64,000 bases of DNA from Streptomyces sp. ST2-7A (lineage in GTDB: Bacteria > Actinomycetota > Actinomycetes > Streptomycetales > Streptomycetaceae), in assembly GCF_021390475.1 (NCBI RefSeq), contig NZ_JAJUWS010000022.1:1-64000 (forward strand). Reading direction: 5' to 3'. Shown piece by piece: positions 53,207-62,218 of the stretch. Both the position numbers and the translations under genes were made by a program. The notes beneath the pieces are model-generated. The model did no database searches. It was not told where the DNA came from and worked only from the letters and a program-made list of their open reading frames with translations. The stretch's first letter is position 1. Each line of letters opens with the position of its first letter.

Positions 53207-54865
53207 TCACCCCGGCCGACGTGCCGTTCCCCGCCCGGCCGGGGCCCGGTCGCCCGGTCGGCGCCCGCCGGTGCGGGGCGCGGCGGGACGGCCGTCGGGG
53301 CGCCGGTGGCCGGCACCGCCGCCCCCGGTCTCCGGGGACCCGGGGGTCTCCGCCCCGGCCTCCGTTCCCGCCTCCGTCGTCTCCTCGGCGTCGTCCTCGG
53401 GGGAGGAGTCGTTCGACGGGGCCCCGGGCCGGGGCGAGGGGCGCGCACCGCGCCCGTCCCCGGTGCCCGCTTCGGTGTCGGTGTCGGGCGGGGTGGTGTT
53501 CTGGCCGGCCGGAACGGTCCCGTCGGCCCCGTCAGCCCCGTCAGCCCCGTCAGCCCCGTCGGTGGCCTCGGTCCTGTCAGCCCCGTCAGCCCCGTCGGCG
53601 GTCACGGTCCCCTCGGCGGTCACGGTCCCCTCGGTCCCCTCGTCGGCCACGGCCGCCGGCTCGGGGTCGGTGGCCGGCACCTCCCGGGTCGGCTCGGGGC
53701 CGGTGACCCGATCGGCTCCGACGTCCCCGGCCCCGTCGGGGCGGGGGACGGCTCCGTCCGTGCCGCTCGCTTCCGGGCCGGTGGGGCCGGAGGCGTCGTC
53801 CGCCGGATGACCGGTCGTTCCCGGTGCGTCCGCCTCGCCGGGAACCCCCGCCTCCGTTCGGGACGCCCCGGTCCCCCGGGTGCCGTCGTCGGCGGCCCCC
53901 ACCCCGGCGGCACCGTGCTTCCCGTCGTCCTCGCCGTCCTCGCCGTCCCCGGTGTCCCCGGTGTCCTCGCCGTCTTCGGGGGCGCGGCCGGTCAGGGCCG
54001 CCAGCGCGCGCCTGACCTGCCGCAGGTGTTCGCGGGTGGCCTCCGCCCGCTCCTCGTTCTCCCGCAGCAGTCGGGCGGTCTCCCGCTCCACCCGCCGTTC
54101 CAGGCCCCGGGCCTCGGCGAGGAGGCCGGCGGCCCGTTCCTCGGCCTCCCGCTGACGGGCCCGCGCCTCGCGGGTCGCCGCGGCGTGGTCCTCGCGTCGG
54201 CGGGCCAGCAGGTCCTCGGCGTATCCGAGGGTCTCCTTCTCGCGGCGGGCCCCGGCCTCCTCGGCGGCGGCCAGTTCGGCGGCCAGGGTCTCCTCGGCCC
54301 GCTTCTCCAGTTCCCGGCGCCCGGTCCCGGCGCGGGCGCTCTCGGCGGCGAGGCGGTCCCGGTGTTCCCCGGCGGCGGCGAGGAGGTGCTCGGCCTCCTC
54401 CCGGGCCTCCGCCGCGATCCGGTCGGCTTCCCCGCGGGCCGCCGCCAGTCGTTGGTCGGCCACCGCCTCGGCGGCGGCGCGGCGTTCGGCGGCGGCCTCC
54501 CGTGCGCGTTCGAGCAGGGCGCGGGCCCCGGCGGCGGCCCGCTCGGCGACGCGCCGGCCCTCCTCGGCGGCCTCCCCGGTCAGCTCCTCGGCCTGCGCGT
54601 CGGCCTCCTCGAGCAGTTCGACCATGCGTCGGCCGAGGGCGGCCCATCGTTCGTGCGGCAGGTCGGCGGCGGCCTCCCGGGCGGCGCTCGCGCGGGTGCT
54701 CTCCCCGGTCAGTTCGCGTTCGGCGGCGACGAGGGCGGCCAGCCGTCGGGCGAGGGCGTCCCGGTCGGCGGCCAGTTCGGCGAGGCGTGCGTCGACCTGC
54801 TCGGCTCGGTAGCCGCGTTCGAAGAGTCCCACCCGGTCGAACTCCGCCCCCGGGGTCGCGTTCAC
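53207..54865 (-). CDS. DivIVA-like coiled-coil protein with long acidic tail
   Basis: This 552-residue protein has an N-terminus (AEFDRVGLFERGYRAEQVDA, then RLAELAADRD) like the DivIVA/cellulose-binding group of streptomycete cytoskeletal proteins. Residues 20-310 are an almost unbroken coiled coil rich in Ala, Glu and Arg. The last 240 residues are disordered, rich in Gly, Asp, Thr and Glu, with GADGADGADGADG and EGTVTAEGTVTADG repeats, ending in a basic stretch. I chose the GTG at 54865, which has AAGGAGG directly upstream; that sequence is itself read as part of the longer ATG frame. A role in polar growth or scaffold assembly is plausible from the family. Confidence 0.85.
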   Translation of the reverse strand: MNATPGAEFDRVGLFERGYRAEQVDARLAELAADRDALARRLAALVAAERELTGESTRASAAREAAADLPHERWAALGRRMVELLEEADAQAEELTGEAAEEGRRVAERAAAGARALLERAREAAAERRAAAEAVADQRLAAARGEADRIAAEAREEAEHLLAAAGEHRDRLAAESARAGTGRRELEKRAEETLAAELAAAEEAGARREKETLGYAEDLLARRREDHAAATREARARQREAEERAAGLLAEARGLERRVERETARLLRENEERAEATREHLRQVRRALAALTGRAPEDGEDTGDTGDGEDGEDDGKHGAAGVGAADDGTRGTGASRTEAGVPGEADAPGTTGHPADDASGPTGPEASGTDGAVPRPDGAGDVGADRVTGPEPTREVPATDPEPAAVADEGTEGTVTAEGTVTADGADGADRTEATDGADGADGADGADGTVPAGQNTTPPDTDTEAGTGDGRGARPSPRPGAPSNDSSPEDDAEETTEAGTEAGAETPGSPETGGGGAGHRRPDGRPAAPRTGGRRPGDRAPAGRGTARRPG

Positions 54866-55106
54866 GGGGCCCTCCTTCATCGCCGTCGCCCACTGCCGCC
54901 CCCGCCCGATGCGCCTAACGGACGAAAAGACGAAAACCTCCTCTCAGGATGCCCCTCACGCCGCCGACGAACACCCGGGCGTGCGTCACACCCGTGCCAT
55001 CCGGCCGGCACGTCCCGCCGGCCCGGGGACCCGCCCCCGCCGGCCCGGCCCCGGGCACGCGGGAGGGGCCGGCTCGGGGACGATCGCGTGATCACTCCCG
55101 AACCGG

Positions 55107-55138
55107 CCCCTCGGCACGGACGGGTCCGTGCCGAGGGG
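55107..55138. terminator. Stem-loop after the deaminase/SUKH gene
   Basis: A perfect 15-bp stem (CCCCTCGGCACGGAC at 55107-55121 and its complement at 55124-55138) with a very short loop lies 21 bp beyond the stop at 55160. A second inverted repeat (GAGGGGCCGG...CCGGCCCCTC) overlaps its left side, so alternative pairings are possible. Confidence 0.75.
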
Positions 55139-55159
55139 GACCCGGGGCCGGCGCCGGAC

Positions 55160-57334
55160 CTACAGCAACCCGTCCCACATCTGCTCGACCAGCACCGACC
55201 ACCAGCTCTCCGGGTCGGCCAGCGCCTGCCCGTCGAGCGTCACCAACTGCGTCTGGAAGTCCGTCGTCCAGCGTCCGGCCTGCTCCGGGGTCAGTCCGTG
55301 CCGCAGCGGCCACATCCGCCCCAGCATCGCCAGCGACCGCGCGAACTGCGGCACCGAGGTGTTGACGAACCGAACCGGCGCCGGCTGCCCGCCCGGACCG
55401 CCCTCCAACGGCACCGCCACCACGTGCGCGGTCCCGTACTGCACGCACAGCTGCCGGCCGAAGTCGTTGCCCAGCACCAGGTACGAACCCGAGTCCATCG
55501 CCGGCACCACGCCGCGCTCCTGCGCCAGCTCCGCCAGCGTCGGGATCGGACGTCCCGGCTGGACGTGCGCCCAGAAGAACGGTCCGATCCCGACCGGCAG
55601 CCCCGACCAGACCAGCGTCTGCGCCACGATGTCCGGCACGCCCTGACGGGCCACCGCCTGCTGTTCCCAGTGGTAGACGGCCTGCGGACCGTAGGACTGC
55701 GCCAGTTCCTGCCCGATGACGTCCAGCCCCACCGCCGGGGCGGTGGGCTGCTGCGGCACCGGCGCGCGCACCGGCACCGCGCGCGGCGGGCCGTCGGCGT
55801 ACTGCTCCAGCTCGTCCTGGTGCTCCACCAGGTGCCGCACCCCCGCCTGCCGGGAGGCGAGGTCCGCGCCGTACGGGGCGGTGTGGGTGATCCGGACCTG
55901 CGGCCAGGTCTCCCGGATCATCCGCGCGCAGTACCCACCGGGCAGTTCGCAGGACTGCAACTCCGTGTGCAGCTCGATCGCCTGGCCGGCCGGCACCCCC
56001 AGGGCGTGCAGCTCGTGCAGCAGCTGCCACTCGGGGTGCGGCATGCCCGGCGCCGAGCGGCGGATCAACCGTTGCTCCGAGCCGTCCGGCGCGCGGTAGC
56101 GCAGCACCGCCATGTAGCCGGAGCCCACCGCGGGCACCTCGGACCGCGCGGGATACCCGTAGCCACCGGGCGGCCCGGGCGCGGGCGGGGGCGGGATCAT
56201 GTGCCCACCGGGCGGGGGCGGCGGAGGCGGGGGCGGGGTGCCCGCCCCGGGATGAGCGGGCACCGGCGTGCTGTGCGCCAGCACCGTCGCGGCGTGGTGC
56301 ACCTCGTTCTGCGCGGGCGGACCGGGCGGGGCCGGCGGCGGTGGGGGCGTCGCCGCCCGTACCGGCGCCTGCGGGCTGTCCGCCGACACCATCTGGGTCG
56401 GCACGTAGCCGCTCTCCCCCTCCTCCGGTCCCTGCCGCGGGTGGGCGTCGGGGGTGCCGGGCGCGCCCGGGGGCGGCGGCACACCCGGGCCGGGGGTGTC
56501 CAGGAGGCCGGGGGGCACGGAGGATTGCACGGCGGTCCTCGGCAGCGCGCTGCCCTGCGGCAGCACCGAGGTGCGGGCCTCGGCACCGCCGGCCGGCGGC
56601 TCGGCGCCGGACTTCCGCCGATCACCGAACCCGCCCCCCGACGACCGGTCGGGGCCCGGGCCGGCGAAGGAGCCGGAGTCGCCCGCGGGCGGTGGGGTGT
56701 CCTCGCGCGACACCGGGGTGGAGTACACGGTGTCCGGTGGCGCGACCGACTCGGCGCCGTCACCGCTGCCGGAGGTGTCGGCCGCGTCCCAGGGCGAGCC
56801 GCCGGTCGGCGTGGCGGGCACCGGTGGGGCCGGGGGCGGCGTCGTCCCCGCACCCGTCCCGGCACCGGGGGATCCGAACGCGCCCGGCGGTGTCGGGGGC
56901 ACCGGGGCCGCCGGGATCGAGGGAGGTCCCGACGGGTCGGTCGCTCCGGCGTCCGGCCGCTGGTCGGGGATGCCCGCCCGATCGGCCGCGTCCTGCAACC
57001 ACTGCGGCGGCGTCAGCAGGAACGAGGTCTTCTCCAGGTCCATCGACTCCACCGGGGTCGGGGCCGGTGCCGCGCCGGAACCCGAGGCGCCGTACTCGAC
57101 CGTCCAGGCGGAGATCACCTCGTCCACCGGCAACGCCGGCCACAGCGTGGTCTCCCCGCTGTCCCGGGCGATCACCAGCTTCCCGCCGGCGGTCGGGGCA
57201 CCCACCGGGCCCTCGGCCCAGGCGACGAAGCCCCGGTCGAACTCCCGCATCCCGACCTCGCGGCGCGCCGCCTGCGGATCGGACTCCGACACCCACTGTT
57301 CGGCCCGCTCACGGGCCTGCGCGAAGGTCACCAT
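55160..57334 (-). CDS. Nucleic-acid/nucleotide deaminase-like protein fused to a SUKH-4 domain
   Basis: This 724-residue protein has residues 1-105 as an N-terminal domain (VTFAQARERAEQWVSESDPQ through LWPALPVDEVISAWTVEYG). A Pro/Gly/Thr-rich linker of about 290 residues follows. A deaminase-like domain (about 405-510) has H456-T-E458 in ELHTELQS and two cysteines C462 and C469 in SCELPGGYC, the expected HxE and Cys zinc ligands. The C-terminal SUKH-4 domain (about 555-700) has GSYLVLGNDFGRQLCVQYGT and FVNTSVPQFARSLAMLG. Such deaminase and SUKH domains are known from polymorphic toxin/immunity systems; here they are one polypeptide. It starts 8 bp after the SMI1 gene, so the two are coupled. 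Confidence 0.82.
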   Translation of the reverse strand: MVTFAQARERAEQWVSESDPQAARREVGMREFDRGFVAWAEGPVGAPTAGGKLVIARDSGETTLWPALPVDEVISAWTVEYGASGSGAAPAPTPVESMDLEKTSFLLTPPQWLQDAADRAGIPDQRPDAGATDPSGPPSIPAAPVPPTPPGAFGSPGAGTGAGTTPPPAPPVPATPTGGSPWDAADTSGSGDGAESVAPPDTVYSTPVSREDTPPPAGDSGSFAGPGPDRSSGGGFGDRRKSGAEPPAGGAEARTSVLPQGSALPRTAVQSSVPPGLLDTPGPGVPPPPGAPGTPDAHPRQGPEEGESGYVPTQMVSADSPQAPVRAATPPPPPAPPGPPAQNEVHHAATVLAHSTPVPAHPGAGTPPPPPPPPPGGHMIPPPPAPGPPGGYGYPARSEVPAVGSGYMAVLRYRAPDGSEQRLIRRSAPGMPHPEWQLLHELHALGVPAGQAIELHTELQSCELPGGYCARMIRETWPQVRITHTAPYGADLASRQAGVRHLVEHQDELEQYADGPPRAVPVRAPVPQQPTAPAVGLDVIGQELAQSYGPQAVYHWEQQAVARQGVPDIVAQTLVWSGLPVGIGPFFWAHVQPGRPIPTLAELAQERGVVPAMDSGSYLVLGNDFGRQLCVQYGTAHVVAVPLEGGPGGQPAPVRFVNTSVPQFARSLAMLGRMWPLRHGLTPEQAGRWTTDFQTQLVTLDGQALADPESWWSVLVEQMWDGLL

Positions 57335-57342
57335 CGGGCGCC

Positions 57343-58317
57343 TCACCCCTCCACCGGGACGGAGCGCGCGAACCCGCCGTCCACCATCAGATCGGCCACG
57401 GTCGTCAGCTCCGGCGGATTGCCCGCCAGCCGCAGCAGGAACTCGTCGAAATCGGCCGCGCACGGCAGCAGCAACTCCGCCATGCGCTCCTCCACCCCGA
57501 CCCCGTCGCGGTCACGGGCGTCGTCGTGCGGGCACAGCCACACCGAGCCGGCACCACTGCCACGCACCTTCACCGCCAGGACGCCGCCCTGCGCGAAGCA
57601 CACCCCGAGGTAGTCCTTGGTCAGGTGGTCCCGCAGGCACTTGTTCGCGTAGACGAGGTCGTTGACGTCCGGCTCGTCGCGCAGAGTCCAGAACGGCTGG
57701 TCGAGCAGGATGCCCAGTTCGGCGTAGAGCGCGACCCCGCGCGGGGCGCTGCCGCCGGCCGCCCGCAGGAAGGACCGGTAGGAGTCCGGCAGCCGGTAGC
57801 CGAGCTTCTCCTCGACCGCCCGGACGCGCTCCTCCGGCACCGCGACCGAGCGCGGCACGGTGAAGTGCGCGGGACGCGTCTCCGCCAGCGGCCGGGTGCC
57901 GCGCTTGTGGTGGTCCACCGGACTGGTGGCGATGCCGCCGTGGTGCCGCATCAACGCCTTGACCTCGACCGGGATCAGCTCCAGGCGACGGGTGCCGGCC
58001 ACGTGGTGCCAGGTCCAGCCGTGCGGGGTGGCGACGGCCGGCAGGTCGGCCCACAGCTCGTGTCCGGCGGCGCGCAGGGCGGCGTTGGCGGAGACGTAGT
58101 CGGTCAGCCGCAGCTCGTCCACGCCGAAGCCCTCCGGAGGGTCGGCGATCTCGGCCGCCGCCCGGGCGTAGGGGGAGAAGTCCGGGTAACCGGAGTCGTC
58201 CACCCGCACGCCCTCGGGGTACCGGCCGGCCCGCACCGGGTCCGGGAAGCGCACCACCTGGCCGGCGTAGGCCCTGTTCGGTGGCGCGGCCTGCTGTCCG
58301 AGCCGGCCTGTCGTCAT
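57343..58317 (-). CDS. SMI1/KNR4 (SUKH-type) family protein
   Basis: This 324-residue protein has the SUKH core at about residues 160-310 (VRAVEEKLGYRLPDSYRSFL, RAAGGSAPRGVALYAELGIL, LDQPFWTLRDEPDVNDLVY, VWLCPHDDARDRDG). An N-terminal part of about 150 residues contains YADFSPYARAAAE-like and HGWTWHHVAGTRRLELIP segments. SUKH proteins are common immunity proteins against nuclease and deaminase toxins. The ATG at 58317 has AGGGGG upstream. The deaminase/SUKH-4 gene follows 8 bp downstream on the same strand. Confidence 0.88.
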   Translation of the reverse strand: MTTGRLGQQAAPPNRAYAGQVVRFPDPVRAGRYPEGVRVDDSGYPDFSPYARAAAEIADPPEGFGVDELRLTDYVSANAALRAAGHELWADLPAVATPHGWTWHHVAGTRRLELIPVEVKALMRHHGGIATSPVDHHKRGTRPLAETRPAHFTVPRSVAVPEERVRAVEEKLGYRLPDSYRSFLRAAGGSAPRGVALYAELGILLDQPFWTLRDEPDVNDLVYANKCLRDHLTKDYLGVCFAQGGVLAVKVRGSGAGSVWLCPHDDARDRDGVGVEERMAELLLPCAADFDEFLLRLAGNPPELTTVADLMVDGGFARSVPVEG

Positions 58318-58938
58318 GGCGTCTGCCCCCTGCTGGTCAGTCCTGTTCGGGCACAGCCTAGGACCTCTCGTCGGCGCCGGCACGGGGCGGCGGGGGCCGA
58401 CGGAGGGGCGGTGACCGACACCAATCGGTGGAAACGCCCGCGTGCCGGGCGGATCGGACGCGGGTTCGACCGGTTCCGGTCCGGGACACGGCCGCAGCCG
58501 GCTCCGGCGAGTCGCCGGGCGGACGGGCGGACGGGCGGACAGCCGGGGAGGCCGGGGCGGCCCCGCCCTCCGAGTGGTCCGCCCCCGGATGAGGGCGGCC
58601 CGTTTCGCCCCGCGTCGGCTCCGGCGGTGTGCGGTGACGGCGAGGGAAACCGACGGCCCGGGTGGGGGAACCGGGGGTTCCGGCGACGGGTCGTCCCCGT
58701 TGGGGTCGATTCCGGCGGCCGCCCGGTGGTTCCGGCGGGTCCCGGCCGCGGGTCCCGGTGTTCGCACTCCGGGGCCTCGGTCGTCTTCCCGGCGCCGCAC
58801 CGACGGTGTTCGGTGACGGGGGCCGGGTGGGGGAACCGGGGGTTCCGGCGACGGGTCGTCCCCGCCGCCTCGATCCCGGGTCCCCGGTGCCGGCCTTCGG
58901 GGCCCGGGTCGTCGCCCGTGTCCCCGGCGCCGAGCCGG
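58318..58938. other. Repetitive gene-free region between the SMI1 gene and mazG
   Basis: This 621-bp region has an imperfect direct duplication with a period of about 165 bp: the block GGTGGGGGAACCGGGGGTTC with CGACGGGTCGTCCCCG occurs at 58661 and again at 58826. Frames remain open on both strands because of composition, but none has gene features. The part just right of 58317 should carry the SMI1 promoter. Confidence 0.6.
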
Positions 58939-60099
58939 CTACCCGGCGGCGCCGCGTTCGGTCTCGGCGACGCGCAGGGTGTCGCGGTAGCGCCGGGCGG
59001 CGGCGCGCAGCGCGGATTCGGGGTCCACCCCCGCGGCCTCGGCCTCGGCGGCGAGGGCGAGCAACCGCCGTCCGAAGTCCTCGGCGCTGTCCCCGGACGA
59101 CCCGGCCCCGGATACCCCGGACGACCCGCCGGCCCCCCTCGCCGGCGGCGCGGCGGGCAGCCCGGCCGTACGGGCCCTGGCCGACAGCTTCGCCGCCAGC
59201 GCCAGCGCAGGCTGCCCCATCGGCACGCCCTCGGTCACCGAACCGCGGGCCTTCTCCGCCGCCTTGGTGCGCGACCAGTGCTCGCGCACCTCGTCCGGGG
59301 TGTCCGCCCGGGCGTCCGCGAAGACGTGCGGGTGGCGGTGGATCAGCTTGGCGACGATGCCTCCGGCCACATCGTCGATCGAGAACGGCTCCTCGGCGTT
59401 CTCCTCCGCGATCCGGGCGTGGAAGACGACCTGGAGCAGTACGTCCCCCAACTCCTCGCGCATCTCGGCCCGGTCACCGGCCTCGATCGCCTCGACCAGT
59501 TCGTGGACCTCCTCCAGCCCGTACGGCGCGAGGTCGGCGTGGGTACGGATCGAGGACCACGGGCACTCCCGCCGGATCCGGTCCATCACCTCGATCAGGT
59601 CCAGCAGTCGGGCGCCGGGCAGGTCCCAGGAGCCGGGGAGCAGTTCCAGGTCCGGCACCCCGGCGCGGCCCGATCCGGCCAACCGCGCCAGGCCGTCGGT
59701 CAGTCGCCGCTCGCCATCGGCCGCGGCGAGCACCACCACCGTGCGACCCCCGGCGCAGCGGTCGGTCACCTCGCGGGCGTCGAAACCGTCGGCCGGGGTG
59801 ACCGTCACCGCGATCCCGGCGCCGGTCAGGTGGGGGAGCTGCGGGTGCCCCGGGTCGCGGCACAGCACCCGGTCCGCCGCGCGCAGCTCGTGCCAGGCGG
59901 GGGCGGACAGCAGGCCGGCGGCGACCCGGTGGCTGCTGGTCAGCAGCACCAGCCGACCGGCGTCGGTGTCGGGGACGCCGGGGGTTCCGGCGCCGGCCGG
60001 ATCATCGGGGACACCGGCGGGGACGCCGGGAGCACCGGGAACGCCGGTGGTGCCGGGGAGATCGGGGTCGGGGAAACGACGGGGGTGTGTACCGCTCAC
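58939..60099 (-). CDS. mazG: Nucleoside triphosphate pyrophosphohydrolase MazG
   Basis: This 386-residue protein has an N-terminal half (about 40-165) resembling a degenerate tetrapyrrole-methylase-like domain (LVLLTSSHRVAAGLLSAPAW). The MazG domain follows (about 175-290), with LLDLIEVMDRIRRECPWSSI, EEVHELVEAIEAGDRAEMRE, the metal motif EELGDVLLQVVFHARIAEE and KLIHRHPHVF. It hydrolyses NTPs to NMP and PPi, cleaning non-canonical nucleotides. It starts at a GTG overlapping the stop of the SurA-like gene by 4 bases. This pairing is one I recall from other streptomycetes. Confidence 0.92.
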   Translation of the reverse strand: MSGTHPRRFPDPDLPGTTGVPGAPGVPAGVPDDPAGAGTPGVPDTDAGRLVLLTSSHRVAAGLLSAPAWHELRAADRVLCRDPGHPQLPHLTGAGIAVTVTPADGFDAREVTDRCAGGRTVVVLAAADGERRLTDGLARLAGSGRAGVPDLELLPGSWDLPGARLLDLIEVMDRIRRECPWSSIRTHADLAPYGLEEVHELVEAIEAGDRAEMREELGDVLLQVVFHARIAEENAEEPFSIDDVAGGIVAKLIHRHPHVFADARADTPDEVREHWSRTKAAEKARGSVTEGVPMGQPALALAAKLSARARTAGLPAAPPARGAGGSSGVSGAGSSGDSAEDFGRRLLALAAEAEAAGVDPESALRAAARRYRDTLRVAETERGAAG

Positions 60100-60731
60100 C
60101 CGCCGAGCGTATCCGCGTCCTCGGAGGGGCCCCGCAGCCAGGGGACCTCGGCGTCGACCAGGCCCAGCTGGTGCACGTCCCAGGTGCCGTAGCGCGGGTT
60201 GACCTCCACTCCGATCTCCTCGGCCGTGCTGCTCAGCAGGGTGTAGACGCGGTCGTTGCCCTCCTCGCCACCGCCCCCGATACCGGCCACCATCAGGCCG
60301 ACGCGCAACTGGCCGTCGATCTGGTCCTCGGTCAGCGGGACGTTCTGCCCCACCAGCGCCACCTCGGCCAGGCCCTCGGGGCCGCCGAACTGCTCCTCCA
60401 GCGCGGCGCGCTCCTGCTGCACCTCGCGGTTGGTGACCACGACGCCGGCGTCCTCGGCGGCCTGCTCGACCAGGTTGTGGAAGATCATCAGACCCAGCAT
60501 CTGGCGCTGCAACGCGGGGGTCTCCTCCACCAGGATGTCCCCCTGCGCGGTGGCGCGCTGCGCCTCCCGTACGGCCGCCGCCCGGCTCTGCACCTCGGAG
60601 ATGGTGATCCGCTCGCCGCCGACCACGGCGGCGGCCCCGGGATGGGTGTCGCCGGCGCAGCCGGTGAGCAGCGGCGCGGCGAGGAGCAGCGCGGCGGCGG
60701 AGACGGACAGTGCGGACGTGCGACGCTTCAC
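60096..60731 (-). CDS. SurA N-terminal domain lipoprotein
   Basis: This 211-residue protein has a lipoprotein signal (LSVSAAALLLAAPLLTGC, anchor C25). It is followed by a SurA-N-like helical domain (AVVGGERITISEVQSRAAAV, MLGLMIFHNLVEQAAEDAGV, REVQQERAALEEQFGG). There is no PPIase (parvulin) domain, so a holdase-type chaperone outside the membrane is the likeliest role. It is the upstream gene of a coupled pair with mazG. Confidence 0.88.
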   Translation of the reverse strand: MKRRTSALSVSAAALLLAAPLLTGCAGDTHPGAAAVVGGERITISEVQSRAAAVREAQRATAQGDILVEETPALQRQMLGLMIFHNLVEQAAEDAGVVVTNREVQQERAALEEQFGGPEGLAEVALVGQNVPLTEDQIDGQLRVGLMVAGIGGGGEEGNDRVYTLLSSTAEEIGVEVNPRYGTWDVHQLGLVDAEVPWLRGPSEDADTLGG

Positions 60732-60922
60732 TGGGTGCTCCCGGCGGTGGGTCCGATGGTGGGAACTGACTCGGCACTCGGCGTGATCTTAGGCACAGAG
60801 GGAGGCCGTGACCACCTGTTCGTCGACGCCGGTCCCCACCGATCGTGCCCGGAGGCCGCCGGCCCGCCGTTCGGGGCGGGCGGGACGCCGGGCCCGGCAT
60901 CCCGCCCGCGCCCGTTCCGGCC

Positions 60923-62218
60923 TCAGCCCCGGGCCAGCCGCCGGATGGTCGGCGCCACCCGCCGCCGCCCCAACCGGTACAGTCCGCCGGCGCCGCGCAC
61001 CACCATCCGCCGCACCGGGCCGACCGTCGCCGGCTCGGGTGCCCGAACCCGTTCCCCGTCCGGGCCGATGCCCCGGCGCCGCAGCAGTGGCTCCAGGTAG
61101 GGGGCGTGGTGCGCGGCCGTGTAGTGGGGACGCAGCGGTGGCAGGGGGCCGGCGGCGCGCAGTCGGGCGATCCGGGCCCGTGCCTCCTCCCACGGGTCGG
61201 TGCGCCCCAGACCGTGCCGGGCCGCCCAGGCGGGGTCGGCCCTCGGCACCAGGCCGGAGTCCAGGTCGGTGAAGGAGGCCAACAGGCCGGAGCCGACGAA
61301 GAAGTGGTTGCCGTGCGCCTCGCGGATGCCGTAGTCGGTGATGATCGCCGCCGGTATGCCCCGGTGCACGGCCTCCATCGCGGCGGTGGAGCTGACGGTC
61401 ACCAGCAGGTCGGTGCGGTCGAGGATCTCCCCCATGTCGCCGTAGCGCAGGGACAGGTTCGCCGGGCGGTCCGGCAGCTCCTCGAACAGCTTCTGGTAGG
61501 AGTGGCGTTCCACGTGCGTCACGCCCTCGTCGGGCCGGTTGCGCAGTTTGACGAGCACCTCGCGCCCGGGGTGCAGCAGGGCGTGTTGCCGCAGCCGCCG
61601 CAGCAGGGCCAGCCGGTCGCCCCGGCCGGCCGGCACGGACGGCTGCACGGCGAAGCAGACGGTGAAGGGCCGGTCCCGGCCGGCGGCGGCCGGGTCCCAC
61701 GGCGCGCCGTCCAGGTAGGGGAGGGCCGACTCCACGATCGCCTCCGGGTCGGCACCCACCCCCGCGTACACCTCACGGAACAGGTCGGCGTCGTGCGCGC
61801 TGTTGGCCAGCACCACGTCCGAGCCGATGCGCAGCATCGTGCCGTCCACCTGGTTCTCGTAGGCGACGCCGACGTAACCGGTGACCACGACCGGGCGCCG
61901 GGTCCGGTCGGCCCACCGCCGGGAGAGGCCGTGCAGGACGGTCATGACGCTGCCGCCGGTCACGCCCAGTACCAGCAGGTCGGCGTCGGCGCAGGCCGGG
62001 TCCTCGAGCAGGTCGGCGCAGTCCACGATCCGGGAGGTGTCGGGGGCGATCCCGACCTCGGCGATCTGCCGCTCCGAGGGGGCGCTGTCGCCGCGCAGGA
62101 AGCGGGCGTCCAGGGCGTGGTCCGGCGCCAGCCGGCGGGCCGTGAGGGCGGCCCACTTCCAACGGCTGTCCGAATCGGCGAACACGACGACGCGCGGCCG
62201 GGTGCCGGCATGGTCCAT
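60923..62218 (-). CDS. DUF6716 putative glycosyltransferase-like protein
   Basis: This 431-residue protein has a glycosyltransferase-like two-domain layout. The N-terminal half has VVVFADSDSRWKWAALTARR and DADLLVLGVTGGSVMTVLHG. The C-terminal half has VLVKLRNRPDEGVTHVERHS, DLLVTVSSTAAMEAVHRGIP and AAIITDYGIREAHGNHFFVG. The SSTAAMEA and HGNH segments resemble capsule/teichoic-type transferases. I recall the group as DUF6716 in streptomycetes, with no proven activity. GAAGGGA lies before the ATG. It is alone, 190 bp upstream of the SurA-like gene. Confidence 0.78.
   Translation of the reverse strand: MDHAGTRPRVVVFADSDSRWKWAALTARRLAPDHALDARFLRGDSAPSERQIAEVGIAPDTSRIVDCADLLEDPACADADLLVLGVTGGSVMTVLHGLSRRWADRTRRPVVVTGYVGVAYENQVDGTMLRIGSDVVLANSAHDADLFREVYAGVGADPEAIVESALPYLDGAPWDPAAAGRDRPFTVCFAVQPSVPAGRGDRLALLRRLRQHALLHPGREVLVKLRNRPDEGVTHVERHSYQKLFEELPDRPANLSLRYGDMGEILDRTDLLVTVSSTAAMEAVHRGIPAAIITDYGIREAHGNHFFVGSGLLASFTDLDSGLVPRADPAWAARHGLGRTDPWEEARARIARLRAAGPLPPLRPHYTAAHHAPYLEPLLRRRGIGPDGERVRAPEPATVGPVRRMVVRGAGGLYRLGRRRVAPTIRRLARG

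Noticed and set aside
51632..57613. A plus-strand open frame of almost 2000 codons opposite glmU, the coiled-coil gene and the deaminase gene.
   Set aside because: It is antisense to well-identified genes, with composition typical of high-GC shadow frames (Gly/Arg/Val-rich) and no domain.
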